Shown here piece by piece: positions 35,201 to 46,564 of a stretch of DNA of 64,000 nt. Origin of the DNA: Punica granatum (Eukaryota > Streptophyta > Magnoliopsida > Myrtales > Lythraceae); assembly GCF_007655135.1 (NCBI RefSeq), contig NC_045129.1:14978274-15042273 (forward strand), written 5' to 3'. The notes below the pieces were generated by a model, which did not search any database, was not told the origin of the DNA, and worked only from the letters and a program-made list of their open reading frames with translations. A program made the translations under genes and the position numbers. Every line of letters begins with the position of its first letter. The first letter of the stretch is position 1.

Positions 35201-36948
35201 CAATGTATCAATTGAAACGGGTACTCTGCTTTATTCATACTCAACTGAAATTGTGAACGCGTCTGTTTTACTCTAAGGCACACATCACACTCCTTATTAC
35301 TTCTTTTCCCAAAATTTAAACTGATACCATTCGACTCTATCAAGCGAGATGGATGGCCGAGTCTCTGATGCCATAAGTCTGCGGATTCTTCTACAGCTGC
35401 TTGGCATTGTTGTGGTGAGATAGCCACTCGCTTCAGATAATAAACCCCTCCTCGAAGTTCACCCATTCCAAGCGTCCTCCTCGAGGTGCGGTCCTGAATA
35501 ACACACAAATTGGAGTGAAATATCACGTAACAATTCATCTCCTTTGATAATTGTGCAATTGAAATTAAATTGCAATTGAAAGTAGGCACATAGAGCACGT
35601 TGGTAATCTCCATCAAATCTGCAATTATCACATCTCCCATTCGGGTAGCTTGTACCATGCCTCCATTGGGGATATATACCGGTGCACCGCCCTTGATTGG
35701 AATGGATCTTGAAAAATATTCAAGACAACCGGTCATGTGCCTCGAAGCTCCCGTGTCCAAAATCCATTCATTCTGCAAGACCACATAATTAAAATTATTA
35801 CCAACTAGCCGGTTCGGGTCGATGGCGTCCTGAGACAACATGGACATCAGGCGTTGGAATTGATCATCGGGTAGGGCCTCCAAGCGGTCGGCTCGCGAAG
35901 TGGTCTGATGTGCTGTCTGGACAGCATTCGCACGGTTTGGGCCTCGCTGGACTTGGGCCTTTCCTCTCGGCCCGCTGCTCTGTTTGCTCTGCCCAACTCC
36001 AGGCCCTTTACCTGTATTTAATTTGGACTTAAAATGCCAATCTGGGTACCCAATAAGGGCCCAACAGGTGCTTTTGACGTGGCCCAACTTGCCACAGTAA
36101 CTGCACACCCTTTCTTCCCCGAATTTCTGCAGATTCTTAATCCCAGCTCGTCCGCCCTCTGCTTCATCTCTGGCGAAGAAAGCGACCGTTTCGGGAACAA
36201 CTTCTCGCGACCTCGTCACTATCTTCTGCCGCTCCTCGTTAGCCACCATCTTATACACTTTATTGAGATTCGGCAACGGCTCGATGCTAAGAATTGTGGA
36301 TCGGATTGTGTTGAAATCCGAAGTCAGTCCCATAAGGAACTGATAGCATTTGTCCGTCTCTCTCTGTGCCGCGATCGTCACTCTTGCCCCACAACTACAT
36401 CCCGGATGTTCCAAGTAAAATTCGAGTTCATCCCACAGCAATTTCAATTTGCCGTAGTAATCTCGAACACTCGATCCTTCCTGCTTGAGTAGACAGATAT
36501 CTGTCTTGATTTGGAAAACCCTAGATTGGTTTCCTTCGGAGAATCTCTCCTTCAAATCTTCCCACAGGTTCCTGGCGTCCACAGCGTAGGCAACCGTGGC
36601 TTGAAGACTCCCTTCCATGGTGTTAAAAATCCACGCCAATACCGTAGAATTGCACCTTTCCCACCTTTCTCTGAGTGGGTCATCATCTCCCGGTTTCTCG
36701 AGAGTTCCGTCGATGAAAGCAAGCTTATTCTTTGCCCGAAGTGCGATCAGCATGGCGCGTGACCACGTCAGGTAATTATCGCCGTTGAGAGCACATCCAA
36801 TTACTTGTGCTCCTGTGCTGTCCGACGAAGCAAGTCGGTAAACTGGCGGGACTTCCATGCTCTGTCCTGAGCAGTCCCCTGCCTTTCTGTCCCTGAATGC
36901 GTTGATGTCCAACCTTGGACTCTTCTCAGTGTCACTGACGTCAGACAT
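32257..36948 (-). pseudogene. copia-1 gag-pol polyprotein, one in-frame stop
   Basis: The ATG at 36948 opens a frame of 1204 codons, interrupted by TAG at 33336-33334 and then open again to the stop at 32259-32257. Gag core is at residues 45-250, with a CCHC knuckle C282-C295. The protease has DTGA at 398-401. The integrase zinc residues are H527, H532, C554 and C557, with catalytic D584, D647 and E683. RT has YVDD at 1247-1250, and RNase H has the CDSDWASC, AEAEYRAMA and CDNRAAIH blocks. The TAG falls within RT in a conserved position (after CKSLYGLR), so translation would give gag, protease, integrase and a truncated RT. Every other catalytic residue I checked is present. It may be supplied in trans or read through occasionally. 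Confidence 0.92.
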
Positions 36949-36987
36949 CCTGCAAACAATAGGGTTTCAATCGGTCCAGGAGCGATT

Positions 36988-36999
36988 GCTCTGATACCA
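36988..36999 (-). other. Primer binding site, tRNA-iMet type (copia-1)
   Basis: On the minus strand TGGTATCAGAGC directly follows the LTR end at 37000. Confidence 0.9.
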
Positions 37000-37165
37000 T
37001 GTGAAGTTTGAATCAATCCAACTTGTCTCCATTGATGTAAATCGACTCTGTAAATAGGTCGTAGCCTTTACATGTAAAGGAAATTAATTAATCCTAAATA
37101 TATGACTACCATATATATTACAATGTTCCTATTATACACCGATACAATTGGAACTATCCTTAATA
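37000..37165 (-). repeat. copia-1 5' LTR (element sense)
   Basis: 166 bp, and the element's promoter-bearing LTR. It differs from the other LTR at two transitions (in 'gatgtaaatc' and 'aggtcgtag'). Transcription from it would run away from the CSLD1-like gene. Confidence 0.9.
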
Positions 37166-37974
37166 TATATATATAACTTTTATTTAAAGAATGAGCGAGT
37201 GGTCAAAACAGAGAGAGATATAATGGATGTTTGGCTTTAGCGGACCTTGAAGATGGATGGCAATGGCTTCGATGACAAATGCTCCCTATCCACCTTCATC
37301 GAGCAGGACAGCAGTGACAGATGGAGAAGAAATAAAGAAGCAGAAACAGAAAGACACAAAATATGTGACCGATTTCCGTGTACAGAAGACAGATGAAAGA
37401 AAAAATAATTTAATATAACCTAAAATCTAAATTCATTTTTTACATTTATTAAAATTCATGCGAAGAGTCATTTCATCTGGAAGTTATGGCAATGCCTAAA
37501 AAGGCCTACATGGCAAGCTCTCATAGATCAAACGGAGGCTTCTCATCCTGAGGAACTTAACTTAAATACCTATAATAGATAGATGTACATAGATAGGTAT
37601 ATATTACGTTGGAGTTTGTGGGGAATGGGGACTGAAAGAGAGAGAGAGGTCAAGCTAGAAATTAGGCAACAACTATGGTGGTGGTAATCCTAAGCCATGG
37701 AAGTGAAATTCCCACCATTGAACACATCAACCCAAAATCTCTGCTTTTCCTCCCTTCTTTCCACCAGCCATTGGACTCTGCAAATTTTGTTTTTCCCAGA
37801 CCAACCAAAATTGCCAAGAAGAAGAAGAAGAAGAAGAAGAAAGATCTATTTTTCGTGAATAATCAATTCCCATGGAAAAACAAAGGTTAATTTTTATTCA
37901 TAAGGAGTCGAAACAGTGCGCTGATTAATGAGTTTTATGAGGGAGGAGGAAGAGATTAACAATCTTGGCTCGGC
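37166..37974 (+). promoter_or_regulatory. Presumed promoter and 5' UTR of the CSLD1-like gene
   Basis: About 0.8 kb between the copia LTR and the start codon. It contains a TATA-like 'gtatatatta' near 37597, a GA-rich tract (37634-37649) and a pure (AAG)n run of about nine units (37814-37841) that is probably transcribed. The transcription start is not visible from sequence. A short ATG frame at 37675-37890 could act as an upstream ORF. Confidence 0.4.
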
Positions 37975-40900
37975 ATGGTGAACCCGACAAGTCCCACGAA
38001 GAAGCCAGCAATGACCCAATCATCATCCGGCGGGTCCTCCGGTCGCCCGCCTCCTGCCGTAAAGTTCTCAAGGAGGACGTCAAGCGGGCGTGTTGTGAGT
38101 CTATCCCGTGATGACGACCTCGATGTGTCGGGGGAGTTTGCAGGCCCCAACGACTACATCAACTACACTGTGCTCATGCCACCTACACCAGACAACCAAC
38201 CCATGGATGAGTCGTCTTCCTCGGCAGCAGACCCTGGGACGTCATCGGATGTGAAAAGGGAAGGGCAGGGAAGGTCCTATGGGTCGTCGAGCAGGTTCGG
38301 AACAGAAACTCAGGGACCAGGTAGACGGGGAAGGGAAGAAGATCGAGGTGGGGATGGCGGAGGGAAGATGGACCGTGGGATGTCGTTGATGAGGTCAGAA
38401 AATAAATCTATGTTGCTGCGGAGCCAGACGGGGGATTTCGACCACAACCGTTGGCTCTTTGAAACAAAGGGCAGATACGGGATTGGGAACGCATTCTGGT
38501 CGGAGGAGAAGGAGGATGATTACGATGGGGGAATGACCATGGCTGACTTTATGGACAAGCCATGGAAGCCTCTCACCCGGAAAGTCAAGGTTCCGGCGGC
38601 CATTCTTAGCCCTTACAGGCTGCTCATAGTGTTACGGTTGATAGCACTTTTTTTCTTCCTTGGATGGAGAGTGACAAATCCGAATGAGGATGCGATGTGG
38701 CTTTGGGGAATGTCCGTCGTGTGTGAAATTTGGTTCGCAATCTCGTGGTTACTGGACGTCCTCCCAAAGTTTAACCCCATCAATAGAGCCGCCGACCTCG
38801 TTGCCCTCAAGGACAAGTTCGAGCAACCTTCCCCGTCCAATGCTCATGGGCGTTCAGACCTCCCCGGGGTTGACGTCTTTGTCTCTACCGCTGACCCTGA
38901 GAAGGAGCCACCCCTTGTGACCGCCAACACCATCCTCTCCATCATGGCCACTGACTATCCTGTCGAGAAGCTCTCATGCTATATTTCTGATGATGGGGGC
39001 GCCATTCTCACCTTCGAGGCCATGGCTGAGGCTGTCAACTTTGCTCAGGTGATTATATCGATCGTGCACCAGCCTCCTCATGCACTCATGGAAGAAACTT
39101 GTAATTATAGAGTGAGTTCCGAAGACGTCGAGATAGTTCTGACTAGATATCTATTTCCTATTATTCTTTTTGGAACAGGTTTGGGTACCCTTTTGCCGGA
39201 AACACAACATTGAGCCTCGCAACCCCGAGAGCTATTTCAGCTTAAAGGCAGACCCGACGAAGAACAAGAAGCGGCTTGACTTTGTGAAGGATCGGCGGTG
39301 GATCAAGAGAGAGTATGATGAGTTTAAAGTTCGGATCAATGGCCTCCCCGAGGCTATAAGGAGGCGGAGTGACTCTTACAACTCGAGGGAGGAGAGAAAG
39401 GAAAAGCAGCTTGCGAGGGAAAAGAATGGCGGGGTGCTCTCGGAGGAGGAGCCCATCAAGGTCACCAAAGCAACATGGATGGCTGATGGGACGCACTGGC
39501 CGGGAACTTGGCTTAATCCAGCGGCTGATCATACCAAAGGAGATCATGCTGGAATATTACAGGTAATGATTCTCCAAGGAATTACAGGCGACGGTATTCC
39601 TACAAGCTTGATGGCGATGATTTTATCGAGAGCTATGAATCTAATATGTATAATTTTCTCTTGAATGCTCAGGTAATGAGCAAAGTACCGGAGAGTGAAC
39701 CAGTAATGGGGCATGCGGATGAGAAAAGATTGGACTTTACAGGGATTGACATTCGCCTCCCTATGTTCGCATATGTTTCGAGAGAAAAACGACCTGGGTA
39801 TGACCACAACAAGAAGGCTGGTGCCATGAATGCTATGGTCAGGGCTTCAGCGATATTGTCCAACGGACCGTTCATACTTAATTTGGACTGTGACCATTAC
39901 ATCTATAACTCCCAAGCGATAAGGGAGGGCATGTGTTTCATGATGGACCGTGGTGGTGATCGAATTTGCTACATTCAGTTTCCACAGAGGTTCGAAGGGA
40001 TCGACCCGTCAGATCGATATGCCAATCACAACACCGTTTTCTTTGATGGTAATGTTGTTTGTTTTTTAGGCTTTTATCGTGCATTTCATTAATTCTTTTC
40101 AACTCTTGCTGCTTCAGCAGCATTGCTAAGAAATAGTCCCTGCTCTCGAAATGGATTATATCATTATATTTGTTGAAGAAGGACATTCGTTCGTACTAAT
40201 GACATGGATTTTATGCTGATTATGTGATCTTTCTTGCAAACAGGAAACATGAGAGCGCTTGACGGTCTGCAAGGGCCGGTCTATGTGGGAACAGGCTGCA
40301 TGTTTCGGAGGTATGCACTTTACGGGTTCCTTCCACCTAGAGCAAACGACTACAAGGGAATGTTTGGGCTGAAGAAGACTCCATCTAAAGCTGTTCATGT
40401 CCTTGAGGACGAGGACTCCGATCAACAACCCCTAACAGATCATCCTGACCTGAATATGCCAAGGAAGTTTGGGAACTCAACCATGTTCACAGATTCTATC
40501 CCTATCGCAGAGTTTCAGGGTCGGCCACTCGCTGACCATATCTCCGTGAAGAATGGGCGGCCACCTGGTGCTCTACTGGTACCTCGTTCCCCCCTTGATG
40601 CCCCTACCGTTGCCGAGGCAGTTGCTGTTATATCCTGCTGGTAATGAGTCATTTATTCATGAAAATTCTGTACTTGTTCAGGATTTGCTCTTCCCTTGAC
40701 ATGACTGCATTGTTTAGACACCTTTAATCGTAAAATAAGGGACGGGCATAAATAAGAACAGAGAACAAACCTAAGCCAGCGCAAATACCACGACGGTTTC
40801 TATTTCTCAACATATATATTGCTGTAGGTACGAAGACAATACTGAATGGGGAGATAGAATTGGGTGGATCTACGGGTCAGTCACAGAGGACGTGGTCACA

Positions 40901-41785
40901 GGTTACAGGATGCACAACCGTGGATGGCGATCTGTGTATTGCATCACGAAGCGCGATGCTTTTCGTGGCTCTGCACCCATCAACCTCACTGACCGACTAC
41001 ACCAAGTCCTTAGGTGGGCCACGGGGTCGGTCGAGATCTTCTTCTCAAAAAACAATGCTCTGTTTGGAACCAGGCGCCTCAAGTTCCTTCAGCGTGTTGC
41101 TTACCTCAACGTCGGGATCTACCCCTTCACCTCAATCTTTCTTGTAGTGTATTGCTTCCTCCCAGCCCTGTCCCTCTTCTCGGGGCAATTCATTGTGCAG
41201 GGGCTGGATGTGGCATTCCTTCTGTACCTTCTCATCATAACAATCACACTCACACTCATATCGCTCTTAGAGGTTAAATGGTCGGGGATCGGGCTCGAGG
41301 AGTGGTGGCGGAATGAGCAGTTCTGGGTCATTGGGGGGACAAGCGCCCATCTCGTGGCTGTGATCCAGGGTCTCCTAAAAGTCATAGCCGGCATTGAGAT
41401 CTCCTTCAAGCTGACCTCCAAGTCTGCCGGCGAGGACGTGGACGACATCTATGCAGATCTCTACGTCGTGAAGTGGACAAGCCTGTTCATCATGCCTCTG
41501 ACCATCATAATAATTAACGTTGTTGCAGTGGTTATCGGGTTCTCCAGGACGATATACAGTGTGATCCCTCAGTGGAGTAAGCTCTTTGGAGGTCTCTTCT
41601 TCAGTTTCTGGGTTTTAGTTCACATGTATCCCTTCATCAAAGGGTTACTTGGGAGGCGGGGAAGAGTGCCCACAATTGTGTACGTCTGGTCAGGCCTGAT
41701 CTCGATTACAGTATCTCTGCTCTGGATTTCAATCAATCCTCCGGATGCCTCAACTAGTGCCTCTGGTGGAAATGTCAGCATATAG
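37975..41785 (+). CDS. Cellulose synthase-like protein D, CSLD1 type
   Basis: Five exons: 37975-39048, 39179-39562, 39673-40048, 40244-40640, 40828-41785. All introns are GT-AG, and the joined length of 3189 bp gives 1062 residues. The family makes beta-1,4-glycan (cellulose- or mannan-like) in tip-growing cells from Golgi and plasma membrane; Arabidopsis CSLD1 is needed for pollen tube growth. Visible features: Ser/Gly-rich N-terminus with '[11 protein letters not shown]' and '[13 protein letters not shown]'; membrane helices at about 216-234 and 241-261; catalytic DD 339-340, DCD 558-560, TED 763-765, QVLRW 803-807; six helices between about 840 and 1045. The first cysteine is residue 250, so the N-terminal RING finger of other CSLDs is absent. 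Length fits CSLD1 (about 1036 in Arabidopsis). The start is the first ATG before the conserved N-terminus. No frameshift or missing catalytic residue was found. Confidence 0.92.
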
Positions 41786-42282
41786 TTCCCTGTGCCTGCA
41801 AACGCGGCCAGTGCCTGTAAAAAATACAAAAGCAAAAGAAGATTTTACTCTTTTAGCGCGCCAGTTATCAGAGCGGGACATCATACAAATGTACCATAGA
41901 GTTTGACTTATTGTATTAAAGTTGTGTAGATTTTGAATTCAACCGAGAAAAGAATATTGTTCCACATTAATGTCAAGAGTGGTAAAGAGGGACAAAATTT
42001 GTTTCTTGCAGTCTAAGTTATTTTGACAACTTCACCTTTCCCGCTCTCTCTTACAAATTTCATTGGCCAAGATGAAGTTTTTCTGAGAAGTTCCGAGGAG
42101 AAATTTTTAAATCCGTCGCCTGCTGATTTCACTAGTCCAAGTTGCATGGAATTGACATTATTGCAAATCTGACGTTTATTTCTGTAGACATCCGTTGAAT
42201 TCTTTCACATAATCTTACGGTGAAGGAAAGAACGGCGACCGAGTCTGAGGATGGGAAAATCAAAATGATGAACCGACTTAGG
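41786..42282. other. 3' flank of the CSLD1-like gene
   Basis: Presumed 3' UTR and spacer. There is no exact AATAAA near the stop; GTATTAAAG at 41913 and AGAATATT at about 41950 are weak candidates. Confidence 0.4.
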
Positions 42283-42545
42283 TGTGTTTGGTTTTACAGT
42301 TAAGTAGAGTTGAGTTTTCATTTTAATTGGGTTGTAATGATTGTATTATTGAATTATGAAAAAAAAATGTGAAAAAAGTAATGATTGTGTTATTAAATTT
42401 TGAAAAAAGTAATGGATAACAAGAGAATTTAGTATTAAAAATTAAATTGAATGGTTAAAAAATTTGAAGAAAAATGAAAAAGTAATAATTGTGTTATTAA
42501 TTTTTGTTGTGTAGTGAGTAGAGTTAAAGTTAAAGTTAAAATTTT
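42283..42545 (+). mobile_element. MITE of the 'TGTTTGGTTT' family, copy A
   Basis: It starts GTGTGTTTGGTTTTACAGTTAAG and contains 'ttggg/ttggattgtaatgattgta' and 'gaattatga'. It matches the reverse of 14103-14440 and lies head to tail with the next copy. Confidence 0.55.
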
Positions 42546-42547
42546 AC

Positions 42548-42790
42548 AATGTGTTTGGTTTTAGAGTTAAATAGAGTTAAATTTTGATTTGAATTGGATT
42601 GTAATGATTGTATTGTTGAATTATGATAAAAAAGTGTGAAAAAGTAATGATTAGTTGAGAGAATTTAATATTAAAAATTGAATTGAATGGTTAAAAATAT
42701 TGAAGAAAAGGGAAAAAAATAATAATTGTGTAGTTAAAGTTAGAGTTAAAATTTTAAAAACCGACTCTAAAATCAAACGGGAAAACTTGA
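42548..42790 (+). mobile_element. MITE of the 'TGTTTGGTTT' family, copy B
   Basis: It starts TGTGTTTGGTTTTAGAGTTA and ends with 'ctctaaaatcaaacggg', a partial inverted counterpart of its start. It follows copy A with almost no gap, suggesting tandem insertion or a nested pair. Confidence 0.5.
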
Positions 42791-43637
42791 TTACAAAACC
42801 AAATGGGGTACATGAAGGTTTCTCGGCGAAGCTTTTGTTGCTACTAGCTCAGATGTCCCGTATCTGTTCTGTTAGTCCTGATCGTAATATTATTCCTTTT
42901 TTTTTGTTTTGTTTCGGTGATGTTTTTCATGCATTTTGACTTGATGATCTCTAAGACATGTATTTTGGCTTACAAGCCATACCTTTTATTGTTTATTGAA
43001 TTTGTAACGTACAGTGCTAAGTAATTAGAACTCGAAATGATATATTCTGCTCAAGAATTTCTTTCAATATAAATTATTGATCTATATGGTTTGATTAATT
43101 GAGAATGATGTTGTAATTGAATAATGTTTAAAGCATATGTTTGTAAAGTTTTTAATTTAAGCATCTGCTTCCTTTGAAAGGATGGATTTCGATTCAGTTT
43201 CAAGAATTATCATAGCATCTTCCGGTTAAAAGTCAGTTGGAACCTCACCTTTCTCTTAATCTCATGTATGTATGTATGTATACTTAACAAACTTTATTTC
43301 ATTCACAATGGAGACTCCTCAAATTTGCCGTACCTTGGAAATTAGTTTTACTCGATTCAAGAACTATTGTGCGTAAGAGAGACTCTCGACTCTCGGGTGA
43401 TGCTTATTGCACAAAAACGAGATCTGTATAACTAATAAAGCAAGAAAACTTCGGAATCATTTCATCTTTAATTATAAAGACTTCAATGAGAGTGGAATAA
43501 CAATACCTTTCTGATTTGCAGAAAGAAAAACTCATCATCCCGTGTTCATGTTTCCGTGTTCGCTACCTTGACACTATATACATATACATCTTTAGCCGCA
43601 TTCTCATCATTACTAGCAAACGTAAATGGGGATAACT
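42791..43637. other. AT-rich spacer
   Basis: Contains an (ATGT)n run near 43265-43282. No gene is seen. Confidence 0.4.
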
Positions 43638-43985
43638 TCAACGGTTAAGGGAATGCAACCAGAGAGCCACCACTCCATCCTTGTGCTCTATGGAAGCGGA
43701 TACGTGAGAGTATATGTGCTTCATCTTAAACTCCTCTGCCTCTTCCTCGTATGCTTTTACGGAGAGCTCCTCGTGGCTTTCCTTCCGTTTCTGGTTGTAC
43801 GACGAGAAGAGGCACAACTCCAAGAAAAGCTTATTCGCTTTACTTTTGGAAAGCTTTCTCGAACAAGCACGCCGGGGCACAGTTCCTTGCCCCACGACCT
43901 CACACTTGAAAAAACTCGATGCCTTCAACAGAAGAGTGAATTTTGTTCTGGCATCCAACGATATCTGGTGATTAAGTTTAAACAC
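43638..43985 (-). pseudogene. Unidentified exon-like open frame
   Basis: A 115-codon frame on the minus strand. A splice-acceptor-like 'cttaatcaccag' precedes 'ISLDARTKF', so it may be a last exon rather than a gene starting at its ATG. The composition is protein-like and charged, with blocks KCEVVGQGTVPRRACSRKL, LFSSYNQKRKESHEEL and YEEEAEEFKMKHIYSH, ending at TGA 43638-43640. I do not recognise the family. No upstream exon was found on that strand within about 600 bp. It is either a gene fragment moved here or the end of a short local gene. Confidence 0.4.
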
Positions 43986-46564
43986 TATTGTTCAAATAAC
44001 AGATACAATCAAAAGATAAGTTCTTTAATTTTAGGAAATTGAAATGCAGTAATTCCATTAATTTCAAACGGGCAACAACATCTAATGAGAAAGGAAAGAC
44101 GAGCTAGAGGCACTTAGATAATTAATACTTTCAGTTCAAGTGGGGATGTCTCAGTTGCTTCTTTAGTTTGTTGTGGTAATATCTCATAGCACAATTTGAC
44201 AATTTCCTCTTTATCTTTTATCACTTATTAGTATGTTTAAATCACATCATCTGATACAATTAGTAGTGCAAAATATTACGTCAAGAGTTTACTCTCAAAA
44301 GGTTCAAATGGTCAATGGGCAGCTTTAGTCGATAGTAAAATTTAAATAATATGGGCCAATGTAAGCGATATCTCGATATTACATTTTCCCGGTCACATGC
44401 TTTGGTTATATTTTCCGTTAGATTTTGATGAGTTGCGGATGGTATATATATATGTATATATACATATATATGTATATGTAGACGAGGAAGTGTACTACCA
44501 TTTGATTTTTTTTCTTTTTTAATTATAACTTACTCAAGGAATTTTCTCTTTTCTATTTTGCAGATAGCAGTGACATTTGGATAATGGGAGGCACGTGGAC
44601 CGTCATGTCGATAGATCTTCGATCATCGTTATGTTTTATGATGCTTTCTTTTATTTTCAAATTTTAAGTAGAACAATAGACTTCTTAGGCTCCATAAAAA
44701 AATAATAATAATAAAAAGACTTCTTAGGCTTGTATTTTAGTACTTCTTAAATATCTATATGCATACAATCTATAAAAACAAAGACGAAATTCCAGATCGT
44801 GTCAAGTAGGACGAAAGGAAACCATTATATTAAGTGACCATTTATATCCTAGCCAATTAATAAATGACACTTAGCTTAAGCTGGTGATAACACATTGCAA
44901 TTCACTGAATTCATTAAAGTACATATTATGAAGAAATTGCAAGGTTTAAGTAATATATTTGAGACAAATTTTAAATTTTTTCTATCATTATAGATATCAA
45001 TCTTATAGAAATTGTAAAAGAAATTTGAAAAAAAATATGTAAAAAACATCTGACCTTCAACACAAGAAAATCGCCGCTTAGGGAAGGAAATTAGGGGCAG
45101 AAAGAATCTGTCCTCAATTTAAGACGAATTAGGACAAAATCCTCATATGTAATACTTTTTTGAAAATATTCAGCGAAAAAAATACTTTTTTGAAAATCAT
45201 AAATGTATTAGAATGAAATCTCTGCGCGTTGTCTTCTTTCGTGTTGATTCCTCTCTATATATTATTCTATCAAGAAAAGAAAAGATGATCAACAAAGAAA
45301 ATATCGAGAAAATTAAAAATTAATTAGTGTTTTCGACTTACAATGATAAATTCATACATTATCAATTTGCGCATAGCGACCTCTCAACTAGTATAATTTA
45401 TTTCCCACATAAATATAGCATTATAGAAAATGATTTGACGCGTTAATTTGCTTGGAATTTTTGGAAGTTCATTATCCTCCTGTACAGATTAGTTTACAAC
45501 TGAACGATTTTCTGTTTTTGAAATTTAGTTAACAAATATATCTTTATACTTATTCAGCCAAAAAAAGAAAGAAATCTTTATACTTTTCTTCCGTATATAG
45601 CCAACAAGCCTCACCCTGGACTCAACAGGTAATGACCATACGTTAATCGGAACTTCAAAATAGTGAAGGCCGAGCAGGATGTTTAGCACCATAAGTATGA
45701 CTAGATATAGGCTCGCACTTTACACGCGCGTGCAAGAAAATTCACATATTTAAAAAAATTAATTATTTATGGTGAAAATTTTTGCAAAAAATTAGATTTC
45801 TTTGGGAAATGTTTTAGGTTGAAAAATTATGGGAGATATTACTCTTATAATTTCGAGAGATCAAGCAATAAAATTTATTTCCTCTCCCAACAAGTGCGCT
45901 TATTGAAATTCAAACTTGCGTTCTCCTCCTTACAAGAATTAGAACTCTTTACCACTCAATCGATACTTTATTAGCTGAGAATTTTCGTTTTTTTTATCAA
46001 TCACAATTTTAATGTTTATTTAAAATCTTGATATAATAATAAAGTGTCATGATTAAGTGCAGGCTCATATGCCACGTAGATTATAGACATATAGTTTAAC
46101 TTTAATTTATCGATATAACTTTTTATTTTCCAGCAAAATATTTGATGTTTATTCATGAATAGATAATGTTTTTGCTTTTCAAAACACCTTTTAGTATTTA
46201 ATTCTTAATGAAGAATTAAATTTTCAGAGCAGTCGAAAAAATAATCAACTTAGTGTCGAAGATTCCAAAATAGTGAACGTGATGCATCCACGTCACATGC
46301 TTCAGATTTTATATACTGACTTCAAATTAGAAAAAAACAAACAAAAAAATATGATACTGCAGTTAGATTTTTTTTTAAGTTAGAGAGGCATCATCCCCTT
46401 TAGCTCTAATTAGTTATATCGATGGATTTATATCTAGTACCCTATAACCCGTGCTTTGAGCTAGATTCTTTATTGATTTTTCAATTAAGAAAACAAACGT
46501 CATCAATATATTTATTATTCATGTTGAAAAATGTATTATTTTGAGAATAAAAAACAAATCATAT
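43986..46564. other. AT-rich spacer
   Basis: No gene is recognised. It has a palindromic (TA)n tract at about 44442-44478 and a Helitron-like 3' end on the minus strand near 45700-45733 (CTAGT with a 'cacgcgcgtg' hairpin). Confidence 0.45.

Larger units (their letters stand above)
32084..37165 (-). mobile_element. Young Ty1/copia LTR retrotransposon (copia-1)
   Basis: 5082 bp on the minus strand. LTRs of exactly 166 bp (32084-32249 and 37000-37165) differ at only two sites. The primer site (reverse of 36988-36999) and purine tract (reverse of 32250-32260) adjoin the LTRs correctly. It is inserted in a TA microsatellite; a 5-bp TATAT duplication fits on both sides but cannot be proved there. 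The single gag-pol frame of 1563 codons is intact except for one TAG. It lies 810 bp upstream of the CSLD1-like gene, pointing away from it. Confidence 0.95.

Noticed and set aside
43626..44042. 138-codon plus-strand frame
   Set aside because: It overlaps the minus-strand frame, which has the more protein-like composition and a splice acceptor. The plus frame is judged a shadow, though neither is confirmed.
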